Below, in pieces: positions 18,082-25,906 of a stretch of 64,000 nt of DNA. The number at the start of each line of letters is the position of its first letter. Positions within the stretch are counted from its first letter, which is position 1. Origin of the DNA: Cupriavidus numazuensis (GTDB taxonomy: Bacteria > Pseudomonadota > Gammaproteobacteria > Burkholderiales > Burkholderiaceae); assembly GCF_905397435.1 (NCBI RefSeq), contig NZ_CAJPVI010000037.1, forward strand, positions 1 through 64,000, in the 5' to 3' direction. The translations under genes were made by a program, and so were the position numbers. The notes under the pieces are model-generated. The model was not told the origin of the DNA, made no database searches, and saw only the letters and a list, made by a program, of their open reading frames with translations.

Positions 18082-18693
18082 TCAGCGGGTTGCCGGTGCC
18101 ACCAGGACTTCCAGGCTCACGAGGTTCGACACGTGGCGGCCACCCTTCCTGTCGTTAGGGACCACCAGCCGGGCAAAGCCGCCGGACGTAAGCGGAGCGC
18201 CGTCTATCGCATAGGCGACAAGGTCCGGCTGGTTGCCGAAATCCGGTGCGATCTCCGCCAGCGCCACGATGACCCGGTAGCCATCGCTACCGGTGGCGAC
18301 GACATAGCTCGCCAGGATTTCGCGCCGGCTCCCTGCACCGGGGGCGAGGCCCGCGGCATCAAGCAGGTCCCAGAGCCGGACACCGGTGTACGTATGTTCA
18401 CCGACGGTGACCGACGCAGCCGGCAGCGCCTGGAGGGCAGCAAGGTCGTAGGTAGCGGGCCGTGCCACGGCGCCGACGAGCCTGAATTGCGCGCTGGGGC
18501 CACCCCGCGTACTCGTTGCATGCAGGTGCTGAGTCGCCGGCGGGCGCATGTCGCCTGCTGGAGCGGGCGCGACCTGAGACTGTGTCGCAGCGGGCGGCGC
18601 ACTGCCAGGGGCGGCGCACGCCGCGGCCAAGAGGGCAACGATCGCCAGGGACGTGACCCGCCAAAGCGGTTGGACTGTGTGGCAGGCGACCAT
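18082..18693 (-). CDS. Lipoprotein with small sulfite-oxidase-like (molybdopterin-binding) fold
   Basis: 203 residues from ATG 18693. The start has a lipoprotein signal (SLAIVALLAAACAAPG, lipobox AAAC), so it should be anchored in the envelope. After a Pro/Ala-rich spacer comes a compact domain of the oxidoreductase molybdopterin-binding type (PF00174-like): FRLVGAVARPATYDLAALQA, TYTGVRLWDLLDAAGL, then SGGFARLVVPNDRKGGRHVS near the end. The Cys that binds Mo in sulfite oxidase has no counterpart where expected (SVTVGEHTYTGVRLW), so cofactor binding is doubtful. It follows nifQ by 38 bases on the same strand, probably as an operon, and converges with the formate dehydrogenase. Confidence 0.8.
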   Translation of the reverse strand: MVACHTVQPLWRVTSLAIVALLAAACAAPGSAPPAATQSQVAPAPAGDMRPPATQHLHATSTRGGPSAQFRLVGAVARPATYDLAALQALPAASVTVGEHTYTGVRLWDLLDAAGLAPGAGSRREILASYVVATGSDGYRVIVALAEIAPDFGNQPDLVAYAIDGAPLTSGGFARLVVPNDRKGGRHVSNLVSLEVLVAPATR

Positions 18694-18731
18694 CGGCGTG
18701 AACTGGAACTGGAAATTGGGAAAGGAGCGCG

Positions 18732-19346
18732 TCAGGATAGCTTCGTGCCCGGTGGCATCGACACCGGTTGCAGCAGGTCCACCCGCGCCTCCGCGCCGTG
18801 GCAATCGGCGAAATGGTCACAGCCGCTACAGGATGGCTCCGGACAGGGATGCAGGTCGAGTCGCTCGCACACCTGGTGATAGAAAAATTTCTTCCACTTC
18901 ATGTCTGTGGTGTTGGCGCGGAACACCGGCTCGAACGCCAGGGACAGCAGTTTGGAAACGTCCTCCCGCCCGGAAAGCCCCATGTCTTGCCACAAATGGG
19001 TGCGACCAAAGCAGCCGCACGCCAAGGCGTGCGCGGCCCATCGAACGGTAAGGGCATCTGAGCCGGCCGAGCGCCCGCTCCACAGCATTTCCACCAGATC
19101 GCCGAATTCGCACGGTAGTGTGGCAGGTTCGGCCGGAGGCACGTCGGGTTCCCAGCCCGACTCGGCGGCGCCGGGGAACCAGGTATCGAGCATCCTCCGA
19201 AACTCGTCCGGTGGTAGTCCCAACCATTGCGCAAAGCGCGGCAGGCAGCCGGCCGCCGCGCTTTCCAGCACGCCCGACAGTGCGCGCGACACCGGATCGC
19301 CGGGATGGACGGCAAAGGCATCGAGCAGGAGAACGGAGCGATTCAT
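18732..19346 (-). CDS. nifQ: NifQ family protein
   Basis: 204 residues. The C-terminal half matches NifQ: a HLWQDMGLSGREDVSKLLSL block, MKWKKFFYHQVCERLDLHPC, and then the cysteine cluster CPEPSCSGCDHFADC (C-x4-C-x2-C-x5-C), which binds an Fe-S/Mo-Fe-S cluster in NifQ. NifQ passes molybdenum to nitrogenase cofactor assembly, but there are no nif genes here; neighbours are a ModE-type regulator, sulfite-oxidase-fold proteins and a molbindin. A general role in Mo handling is inferred. ATG 19346 lies 4 bases from a ModE-like dyad and has no ribosome binding site, so the message may be leaderless. Confidence 0.85.
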   Translation of the reverse strand: MNRSVLLLDAFAVHPGDPVSRALSGVLESAAAGCLPRFAQWLGLPPDEFRRMLDTWFPGAAESGWEPDVPPAEPATLPCEFGDLVEMLWSGRSAGSDALTVRWAAHALACGCFGRTHLWQDMGLSGREDVSKLLSLAFEPVFRANTTDMKWKKFFYHQVCERLDLHPCPEPSCSGCDHFADCHGAEARVDLLQPVSMPPGTKLS

Positions 19347-19349
19347 TAG

Positions 19350-19373
19350 CGCAATATAGAACCATATACAACG
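19350..19373. promoter_or_regulatory. ModE-box-like dyad between nifQ and modE
   Basis: Halves CGCAATATA and TATACAACG with a 6-base spacer (GAACCA) match CGTTATATA-N6-TATATAACG at 7 of 9 and 8 of 9 positions. It fills the short divergent promoter region between nifQ and the ModE-type gene, so one bound dimer would block both. Confidence 0.68.
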
Positions 19374-19406
19374 GGCAGTCAAATGGCGTTGCGTTACACT
19401 CGCGCC

Positions 19407-19790
19407 ATGGTCAATCGTGCGACATCCTCCTCTCCTGCTCCTGCGGGCAAGCCGAAAGTGCGCTTTCGCATGCGAGTGACAATGGGCGATGTGATTGCAA
19501 TCGGACCGGGCAAGGTGGCTCTGCTTGAGGCTATCCGCGACCAGGGCTCCATTTCAGCTGCAGCGCGCAGCATCAATATGTCGTATCGGCGCGCCTGGGT
19601 GCTGTTACAGGAGGTCAACGGTGCGATGCGACGCCCGGCCGTCCTGTCAGAGCACGGGGGGGAGAGCCGGGGCGGCAGTACGCTGACGCCCGAAGGCGAA
19701 GCGGTCATCCGCCTGTATCGGGCCATGGAGGCGCAAGCACAGGCTGCGTGCTCTGGTGAGATCGCCGCATTACTGAAGCTGCTGGTGTAG
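19407..19790 (+). CDS. modE: ModE-type DNA-binding protein lacking the Mo-binding domain
   Basis: 127 residues from ATG 19407; ATG 19383 would give 135 but lies very close to the ModE-like dyad. The sequence is the ModE winged helix only: MGDVIAIGPGKVALLEAIRD, then GSISAAARSINMSYRRAWVL and STLTPEGEAVIRLYRAMEAQ. Full ModE proteins (about 260 residues) continue with two Mop domains that bind molybdate; here the gene ends and a separate two-Mop molbindin is encoded at 21353-21781. It is divergent from nifQ across a ModE-like dyad, so it probably represses both directions, but how it senses molybdate is open. Confidence 0.88.
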   Translation: MVNRATSSSPAPAGKPKVRFRMRVTMGDVIAIGPGKVALLEAIRDQGSISAAARSINMSYRRAWVLLQEVNGAMRRPAVLSEHGGESRGGSTLTPEGEAVIRLYRAMEAQAQAACSGEIAALLKLLV

Positions 19791-19834
19791 GCGCATACCG
19801 ATCATGTCGATTCGAGTATGACCTTCCACCCTTC

Positions 19835-19858
19835 CGTTATGTCAGAATGTATATAACG
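19835..19858. promoter_or_regulatory. ModE-box-like dyad upstream of the second lysR
   Basis: The right half is TATATAACG, identical to the expected half site; the left half is CGTTATGTC (6 of 9), spacer AGAATG. It lies 37 bases before the LysR start at 19895, where a repressor would cover the promoter. Confidence 0.65.
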
Positions 19859-19894
19859 GTTCGCTGAAGTGACGCCCCCCCACAGTACAAAGCC

Positions 19895-20818
19895 ATGCCA
19901 AGAGAGTTGGTCGATTCGCACCTGGTCCGCGTGTTGCACGTGCTGCTGACTGAACGCAGCGTGTCGCGCACGGCAATGCTGCTCGGGCAATCACAGCCGG
20001 CCATCAGTGTGGCATTGCGCAGACTGCGCGCCATCACCGGAGACCCGCTACTGGTACGCAGCGGCAATCGCATGGTGCCGACCGCGCATGGCATGGCTTT
20101 GGTGGAGCCTGCTCAGCAGGCATTGTGTGGAATCGGCCGGATAATGGAGCCTGTGACGTCATTCGACCCGGCGCACAGCACGCGAACCTTTCGGATCGGC
20201 TCCCCGGACTATCTCGACGTGTTCTTCGTCCCGGCGGTGATTGAGCGGTTCCATGCGCAGGCACCGAACGCCATGCTCGAAATCCGGCACCTGATGGTCG
20301 ACGGCGGGTACGAGCAGGGCCTGGCCAGCGGCGATCTCGACCTGGTCATCGGCAACTGGCGCACGCCGCCGGAGAACCTGCATCTTCAATCGCTTTGTAC
20401 GGATGAGTTGGTTTGCCTGCTACGTGAAGATCATCCGATTGGCCATGGCGCCATGACGGCACAGGCCTATGCAGGCGCGAACCATCTGGCGGTCACGACG
20501 CGAAACCTGGCAGGCCAGGGCACCATCGACGTCGAACTCGCTCGCGCCGGACTGTCACGCAAAGTGACCACGCAGGTCCCGTACTTCTGCATGGCGCCTT
20601 ATGTACTGGTGCGCTCCAGTCTGGTGTTCACCACCACCCGCGCATTTGCCAGCCACTATGCGAACCTGTTGCCATTGCGTATCGAACCGCTGCCAGCGCA
20701 GGCGCGCGTGTTGCGCTATTACCAGCTTTGGCATGAGCGTGCACATCGCGACCTGGGATCGCGATGGCTACGCAGCATCGTCGCCGACGCCGCGCGGGCA
20801 CTCGTACCAGACCAGTGA
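19895..20818 (+). CDS. LysR family regulator in the molybdenum cluster
   Basis: 307 residues. The HTH is LVRVLHVLLTERSVSRTAML with SQPAISVALRRLRAITGDPL, followed by the effector domain from RTFRIGSPDYLDVFFVPAVI. The HTH and SPDYLDVFFVP style resembles the NodD/NahR-like branch of LysR proteins, but the effector cannot be named. A ModE-like dyad precedes it, and the sulfite-oxidase-fold gene follows 26 bases after its stop, so the two are probably one transcript. Confidence 0.9.
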   Translation: MPRELVDSHLVRVLHVLLTERSVSRTAMLLGQSQPAISVALRRLRAITGDPLLVRSGNRMVPTAHGMALVEPAQQALCGIGRIMEPVTSFDPAHSTRTFRIGSPDYLDVFFVPAVIERFHAQAPNAMLEIRHLMVDGGYEQGLASGDLDLVIGNWRTPPENLHLQSLCTDELVCLLREDHPIGHGAMTAQAYAGANHLAVTTRNLAGQGTIDVELARAGLSRKVTTQVPYFCMAPYVLVRSSLVFTTTRAFASHYANLLPLRIEPLPAQARVLRYYQLWHERAHRDLGSRWLRSIVADAARALVPDQ

Positions 20819-20844
20819 AACATTAGCCAAGGAGGATGGTGAAC

Positions 20845-21342
20845 ATGCAGATTGATTCGGTCGACCAAGTCATCGGCCACTATTCCGACAGCGTGGTTAT
20901 TGACGGTGTCCTGCCGCATGGCAGGCGCATCGGCCGGCCAGAGTTGCTGGCAATGGCGCGCACGCATGGAGGCCCCACCACCATCGAGTGCTACTCCGGC
21001 CGTCATATCCGTGATGTTCGCCAACTGCGCGGCGTTTTGCTCACCGAACTGCTGGACGCTGCGGGCATGCAAACACTGCAGCGTTCCCGGTGCAAACAGT
21101 TAGTCATTGCCGTCCTGGCCGGAGACGGCTACGCATGTCTATTCAGTTGGCACGAGCTGTATAACTCGCCCATCGGCAAGGGTGCGATGCTGCTCGTGGA
21201 GCAGGACGGCAACACCTTGCCGACAACCGCGGGCGGCTTGCAACTGATTTCGCTGCACGATTTGCGGCTGGGGCCGCGCCAGGCCATCGCCGTCAACCGC
21301 ATCGCCGTGCGCGCATGGAATTCCACCGCCGTTATCGGTTAA
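20845..21342 (+). CDS. Small sulfite-oxidase-like (molybdopterin-binding) domain protein
   Basis: 165 residues from ATG 20845, with GGAGG 9 bases upstream; an ATG at 20836 directly touching GGAGG was rejected. No signal peptide is seen, so it is probably cytoplasmic. The core reads GPTTIECYSGRHIRDVRQLR, then GVLLTELLDAAGM and GMLLVEQDG-like strands up to LISLHDLRLGPRQ, fitting the PF00174-like fold. Unlike the lipoprotein at 18082-18693 it keeps a Cys (IECYSG) near where sulfite oxidases hold the Mo-ligand Cys. It could bind molybdopterin or act as a scaffold; activity is unknown. Confidence 0.75.
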   Translation: MQIDSVDQVIGHYSDSVVIDGVLPHGRRIGRPELLAMARTHGGPTTIECYSGRHIRDVRQLRGVLLTELLDAAGMQTLQRSRCKQLVIAVLAGDGYACLFSWHELYNSPIGKGAMLLVEQDGNTLPTTAGGLQLISLHDLRLGPRQAIAVNRIAVRAWNSTAVIG

Positions 21343-21352
21343 GAGGCCTTCC

Positions 21353-21781
21353 TCAGCTATCCACGCCGACAATCACACTTGACGCCTTGAACACCGCTGC
21401 TGCCGGCTTGCCAACAGCCAGTCCGAGTCGATCGACGCTGCTGTTGGTAATGATTGCCGAAATGGCAAGACCAGTATCGTCCGTGATGGTCACATCCGCA
21501 TTGACCGCACCCTTCTTGAGATCGGACACCTTGCCGCTGACCGCATTGCGCGCAGAGACTTTGCTGACATCGGTATCGACCATGACGATGACGGAGGTAG
21601 CTTTCACCATGGCGACGGCCTTCTTGCCAGTAGTGAGTCCAAGGCGCGCGGCACTTGCGCTGGTGACGGTGGCCACGATCTCCTGGCCGCCCGGCAGACG
21701 CAGGACGACTTCGTCGTTGACTGCGCCGTGCTTGGCTTCGGCGAGTTCTCCCGAAAACTGATTGCGTGCACTGGTAAGCAT
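21353..21781 (-). CDS. Molbindin with two Mop domains
   Basis: 142 residues made of two tandem Mop (TOBE) repeats: residues 1-70 with SARNQFSGELAEAKHGAVND and MVKATSVIVMV, residues 72-142 with SARNAVSGKVSDLKKGAVNA and VFKASSVIVGV. Mop domains bind molybdate or tungstate at subunit interfaces (SARN, GAVN and K-x-SSVI are the usual contacts). The protein is a cytoplasmic molybdate store or sensor, and may stand in for the Mop domains missing from the ModE-type protein at 19407. It converges with the preceding gene (10 bases between stops), so it has its own promoter above 21781; I see no ModE-like dyad there. Confidence 0.92.
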   Translation of the reverse strand: MLTSARNQFSGELAEAKHGAVNDEVVLRLPGGQEIVATVTSASAARLGLTTGKKAVAMVKATSVIVMVDTDVSKVSARNAVSGKVSDLKKGAVNADVTITDDTGLAISAIITNSSVDRLGLAVGKPAAAVFKASSVIVGVDS

Positions 21782-21970
21782 TTGCGTGTCCCCTTTCTTG
21801 TCTGAGGTGGAAATTGCTGCGGTGGCCGGCGTACTGGCAGGTCCTGCAACGGTAAAGGGATTATCGAGGATTGGTCACGCGTGCGGAAGCCGGGGTGACT
21901 GACGCATTGCCTTTGTCCGGGCTCGGGATGCGAGAATGTTATCGGCATAGCACTCCCCATCGAGTTGCGA

Positions 21971-22027
21971 TACCTCTCGGCGCTCGTCGTGCGGCGATGC
22001 GTTCACAGCGCACCCTGCCGAGAGGTA
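21971..22027. terminator. Inverted repeat downstream of the aldehyde dehydrogenase gene
   Basis: TACCTCTCGGC (21971-21981) and GCCGAGAGGTA (22017-22027) are perfect 11-bp arms around a 35-base loop, 13 bases past the stop of the minus-strand aldehyde dehydrogenase. No U-run follows, so it may be a processing or stabilising hairpin rather than a simple terminator. Confidence 0.4.
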
Positions 22028-22039
22028 GCCGCACGAGTT

Positions 22040-23470
22040 TCAATCCTGGCAACCGACGACCGACTTGTACTCCAGGAACTCCGACAGCCCATATTCCCCA
22101 AATTCCCGCCCGTTGCCGGAAGCCTTGTACCCGCCAAACGGTGCCGAGAAGTCCATCGGCGCACCGTTGATTTGCACCAGGCCCACGCGCAACTGCCCCG
22201 CCACGACGCGCGCGCGTTCCGCATCGGCTGACCAGACATAGCCTGCGAGGCCATACACCGAGTCATTGGCGATATCGATCGCCTCCGCCTCGGTGTCATA
22301 CGGGATCATCGCCAGCACCGGCCCGAAGACCTCCTGTCGAGCGATCGCCATGTCGCCATGCACGTCGGCGAACACGGTCGGCCGGGCGTAGAAGCCTTGC
22401 TCCAGTCCGGCCGGGCGGCCCAGCCCGCCAGCGGCAAGCCTGGCGCCCTCTTCGATGCCCGTTGCGATCATGGCCTGCACACGCGCGTACTGTGCCCGGT
22501 TGGAGATGGGCCCGAGCTTGCTGTCCGGATGCAGCGGATCGCCCACGGCCAGCTTGTCGGCCGTGGCGGCGGCAATGGCCACCGCCTCGTCATAGCGCGA
22601 GCGCGGCACCAGCAAGCGAGTTGGCGCGGCGCAAGTCTGGCCTGAATTCATCATGCAGGCGATCACGCTGGCGGGAATCGCGGCCTTCAGGTCGGCGTCG
22701 TCGAGAATCAGGTTCGCCGACTTGCCGCCGAGTTCCTGCGTCACGCGTTTGACCGTCGGTGCCGCGTGCACGGCCACGTCGACGCCGGCGCGCGTGGAGC
22801 CCGTGATCGACACCATGTCGACCTGCGGATGGCTCGACAGCGCACGACCGACGAGCTGCCCGTCCCCGTAGAGCATATTGAATACGCCGGCCGGCACGCC
22901 CGCCTCATGCAGGATCTCGGCAAAGATGCGCGCGTCCAGCGGCGAGATCTCCGACGGCTTGAGTACGACCGTGCAGCCGGCCGCCAGCGCCGGCGCGACC
23001 TTGGCGGCGATCTGGTTCAGCGGCCAGTTCCATGGTGTGACCAGCGCCACGACGCCGACCGCCTCGCGCACGATCTGCGTGGTGCCCCGCGTCGTCTGGA
23101 ACTGCAAGTCCTTCAGCGCGGCAATGGTCGCCTGCAGCTGCACCAGCCCCGCCGGAGCCTGCCGCTGCTGGCTCAGCCACAGCGGCGCGCCGATCTCGGC
23201 CGTGACCGCCGCAGCGATATCGCCCATGCGGGCCTGGTATAGCTCCACGATGCGCGACAGCAGCGCGAGTCGCGCTTCCCGGCTCGTCTGCGACCAGGCG
23301 GGAAACGCGCGGCGCGCGGCGGCTACAGCGCGCTCGACGTCATCGGCCGTGCCCATCGCCAGCGTGCCGATGACCTGCTCGGTCGCCGGGTTGACGATAT
23401 CCGCTGTCGTGGCGCCGGGCGATGGCGCGACCCATGCGCCGTCGATGTAGAAAGTGTTCAGTGTCTCCAT
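22040..23470 (-). CDS. Aldehyde dehydrogenase (NAD(P)-dependent)
   Basis: 476 residues. All hallmarks of the ALDH superfamily are present: LVTPWNWPLNQIAAKVAPAL, SITGSTRAGVDVA for cofactor binding, the general-base Glu in TQELGGKSANLI, and the catalytic Cys in MNSGQTCAAPTRLLV. It should oxidise an aliphatic or semialdehyde substrate to the acid. It is the last of three minus-strand genes after two acyl-CoA dehydrogenases, separated from them by 48 bases, and would supply the acid that the island's CoA ligases activate. Position in the island, not sequence, is the reason for proposing a fatty aldehyde substrate. Confidence 0.94.
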   Translation of the reverse strand: METLNTFYIDGAWVAPSPGATTADIVNPATEQVIGTLAMGTADDVERAVAAARRAFPAWSQTSREARLALLSRIVELYQARMGDIAAAVTAEIGAPLWLSQQRQAPAGLVQLQATIAALKDLQFQTTRGTTQIVREAVGVVALVTPWNWPLNQIAAKVAPALAAGCTVVLKPSEISPLDARIFAEILHEAGVPAGVFNMLYGDGQLVGRALSSHPQVDMVSITGSTRAGVDVAVHAAPTVKRVTQELGGKSANLILDDADLKAAIPASVIACMMNSGQTCAAPTRLLVPRSRYDEAVAIAAATADKLAVGDPLHPDSKLGPISNRAQYARVQAMIATGIEEGARLAAGGLGRPAGLEQGFYARPTVFADVHGDMAIARQEVFGPVLAMIPYDTEAEAIDIANDSVYGLAGYVWSADAERARVVAGQLRVGLVQINGAPMDFSAPFGGYKASGNGREFGEYGLSEFLEYKSVVGCQD

Positions 23471-23518
23471 GTCGTTGTCCTTGTCTGCAAGTGAGCGTTA
23501 CCGGCGTTTCGTGCCGGA

Positions 23519-24628
23519 TCAGACCGCCATGGCCGCACCGTAGCGCTCCATGTGGAAGTCGGTATCGCCGAGCAGCACGTCGGTCATCGTCAGGAACTTG
23601 AAGTAGTCGCCGACCTCCAGCTCGTCGGTCATGCCCATGCCGCCGTGCAGTTGCACCGCCTGTTGGCCGACAAAGCGCGCGGCGCGTGCCGTCGTGATCT
23701 TGGCCCCCGACAGCATGCGCTGGCGTGCCGCAGGATCGGATTCGTCCATCGCTTGCGCGGCGACGTAGGCCATCGACAGCGCGAGTTCCTTCTGCACGAG
23801 CATGTCGGCCATGCGATGCTGCAACGCCTGCAGCGTGGCCAGCGCGACGCCGAACTGGCGACGTGTGCGCAGGTATTCGGCGGTGATCTCGATCAGGCGC
23901 TCCATGGCGCCGGCTGCTGCCGCGCACTGTGCGGCGATGCCGTGATCCAGGCCATGCTGCAGGGCCGCGAGGCCATCGATGCTGACCAGCGCTTCGGCCG
24001 GCAGCCGTGCGCCGTCGAACCGCAGGTCGGCACCGCGCATGCCGTCGATGGTCGGGTAGGCGATCACCGTGGCAGCCTCGCGCGGCGCGAGGAACAGCGC
24101 GACCTCGCCATCGAGCCGGGCACTGACAAGGAACGCGTGCGCGGCATCGCCATGCCAGGCCAGCGACTTGACGCCATCAAGCACGTAGCCGTGGTCCGAG
24201 CGTCTCGCAGTGGCCTGCACAGCCTCCGGCCGGTAGCGGCTCTCCGGTTCCAGATAGGCGATGGCCAACACGCGCTCGCCGCTCGCCAGCGCCGGCAGCC
24301 ATTTGGCCCGCTGCGCCGCCGTGCCGTGGCCGGCGAGGATGGCTGTTGCCATCACCGCGCTCGGGTTCACCGGCTCCAGCACCAGACCGCGCCCAAGCTC
24401 GCGCTGGACCACAAGCTGGCTTGCCGGGCCCTCGCCAAAGCCGCCAAAGTCCGCGGGCACGGTCAGGCCCGTCACGCCCATCTCGGCCAGCGTGGCCCAG
24501 ATGTCGCGATCGAAGCCGCCGCTTTCGCGCGCGATGCCGCGGCGCACGCCAAAGGTATAGGTCGTGTCGATAAAGCGGTGCAGGCTGTCGGCCAGCATCC
24601 GCTGCTCTTCGCTGTAGTTGAAGTCCAT
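23519..24628 (-). CDS. Acyl-CoA dehydrogenase, PimD-like small subunit
   Basis: 369 residues. Fold markers are MDFNYSEEQRMLADSLHRFI at the start, VLAIAYLEPESRYRPEAVQA in the flavin region (diverged from TEPGAGSD), RTRRQFGVALATLQALQHRM, and VQLHGGMGMTDELEVGDYFK near the end. The YEGTSQIH-type end is absent (GDTDFHMERYG instead). It is paired with the dehydrogenase at 24650-25846, as PimD pairs with PimC and as the alpha2beta2 steroid side-chain dehydrogenases are encoded, so an obligate heteromer is likely. Confidence 0.9.
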   Translation of the reverse strand: MDFNYSEEQRMLADSLHRFIDTTYTFGVRRGIARESGGFDRDIWATLAEMGVTGLTVPADFGGFGEGPASQLVVQRELGRGLVLEPVNPSAVMATAILAGHGTAAQRAKWLPALASGERVLAIAYLEPESRYRPEAVQATARRSDHGYVLDGVKSLAWHGDAAHAFLVSARLDGEVALFLAPREAATVIAYPTIDGMRGADLRFDGARLPAEALVSIDGLAALQHGLDHGIAAQCAAAAGAMERLIEITAEYLRTRRQFGVALATLQALQHRMADMLVQKELALSMAYVAAQAMDESDPAARQRMLSGAKITTARAARFVGQQAVQLHGGMGMTDELEVGDYFKFLTMTDVLLGDTDFHMERYGAAMAV

Positions 24629-24649
24629 GTTTCCTGCTTCCCGCTGCCT

Positions 24650-25846
24650 TCAGATGCCGATCAGCATCCGGGCGATGATGTTCTTCTGCACCTCGTTGGC
24701 ACCGCCGTAGATCGAGGTCTTGCGCATGTCGAAGTAGGCAGCCGTCGCCGGCGCCGCCCATACAGGGCCATTGGCCGGCGACGCTGCACCCGGCTCCAGC
24801 CACTCGGGTGCATACGGCCACGCGTGCGGGCCGGCCACTTCCATCTGCAGCATGGCGACGTCCTGCTGCAGCTCCGAGCCGCGGATCTTGACGATCGACG
24901 CTTCCGGCCCCGGCCCGCGCCCGGCGTCTTGCGTGGCCACGCGCAACAGCAGCATTTCCAGCGCCATCAGGTCCATTTCCAGCCGGGCGATCTTGTCGCG
25001 CATGCGCACGTCCTCGATCAGCGGACGGCCGCGCCCGTCCGTGGCTTTGCGCGCGCAGTCCTTCAGCCGGCGCATCTCGCGGTAGCAATGGCCAATGCCC
25101 GCGATGCCGGTGCGCTCATGGCCGAGCAGGTACTTGGCGTAGGTCCAGCCCCTGTTCTCCTCGCCCACGAGGTTTTCGGCCGGGACTTCCACGTCCTCCA
25201 GCCACGTCTCGTTGATGTCGTGGCCACCGTCGAGCGTCCGGATCGGACGCACGGTCACACCGGGGCTCTTCATGTCGATCAGCAGCAGGGAAATGCCGTC
25301 CTGCGGCTTGGCTTCGCCATCGGTGCGCACCAGACAGAAGATCCAGTCGGCATACTGGCCGTAGGACGTCCACGTCTTCTGGCCGTTGACGATGTAGCGG
25401 TCCCCCTTGCGCACGGCGCGCGTCCTGAGCGAAGCGAGGTCGGAGCCCGCACCGGGCTCCGAGTAGCCCTGGCACCAGAAGTCGTCCATGCCCGGGATGC
25501 GCGGCAGGAATCGCTCCTGCATGGCCGGGCTGGCATATTTCATCAGCACGGGCCCGATCATGTTCAGGCCGAAGGGCAGCAGGCGCGGTGCGCCCGCGCG
25601 GAAGGTCTCGATCTCGAAGATCAGGCGCTGCAGCACGCTCCAACCGGTGCCGCCCCATTGCGTGGGCCACGCCGGCGCGCCCCAGCCGTGCGTGTGCAGG
25701 ATCCGGTGCCAGCGCACGAAGTCTTCCCGGGCCAGTCGCCGGTGGTCGAGCACCTTGCCCGAGAGGTCGGCGGGCAGGTGCGTCCGCACAAAGTCGCGGA
25801 CTTCCTCGCGGAACGCCTCTTCCGCGGCGGTAAAGCGCAAATCCAT
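24650..25846 (-). CDS. Acyl-CoA dehydrogenase, PimC-like large subunit
   Basis: 398 residues from ATG 25846. Markers: MDLRFTAAEEAFREEVRDFV, WGGTGWSVLQRLIFEIETFR, and the flavin segment QGYSEPGAGSDLASLRTRAV with NGQKTWTSYGQYADWIFCLV. The end reads SIYGGANEVQKNIIARMLIG, so the Glu of the YEGTSQ motif is Gly here. FWCQGYSEPGAGSDLASL and the partner gene 21 bases downstream resemble PimC/PimD, the dicarboxylate or branched-chain type. First gene of a three-gene operon; the shared 19-bp island motif lies 61 bases upstream. Confidence 0.92.
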   Translation of the reverse strand: MDLRFTAAEEAFREEVRDFVRTHLPADLSGKVLDHRRLAREDFVRWHRILHTHGWGAPAWPTQWGGTGWSVLQRLIFEIETFRAGAPRLLPFGLNMIGPVLMKYASPAMQERFLPRIPGMDDFWCQGYSEPGAGSDLASLRTRAVRKGDRYIVNGQKTWTSYGQYADWIFCLVRTDGEAKPQDGISLLLIDMKSPGVTVRPIRTLDGGHDINETWLEDVEVPAENLVGEENRGWTYAKYLLGHERTGIAGIGHCYREMRRLKDCARKATDGRGRPLIEDVRMRDKIARLEMDLMALEMLLLRVATQDAGRGPGPEASIVKIRGSELQQDVAMLQMEVAGPHAWPYAPEWLEPGAASPANGPVWAAPATAAYFDMRKTSIYGGANEVQKNIIARMLIGI

Positions 25847-25906
25847 CAATGTCTCCGTCGTACAGGTCGCCGTACCGGCAGTAGACCAGCGCGGCGCCGG
25901 GCCCGA

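Noticed and set aside
21782..21970. Possible ModE-like dyad upstream of the molbindin gene
   Set aside because: ATGTTATCGGCATAGC near 21940 has neither the ATATA core nor the 9-6-9 spacing.
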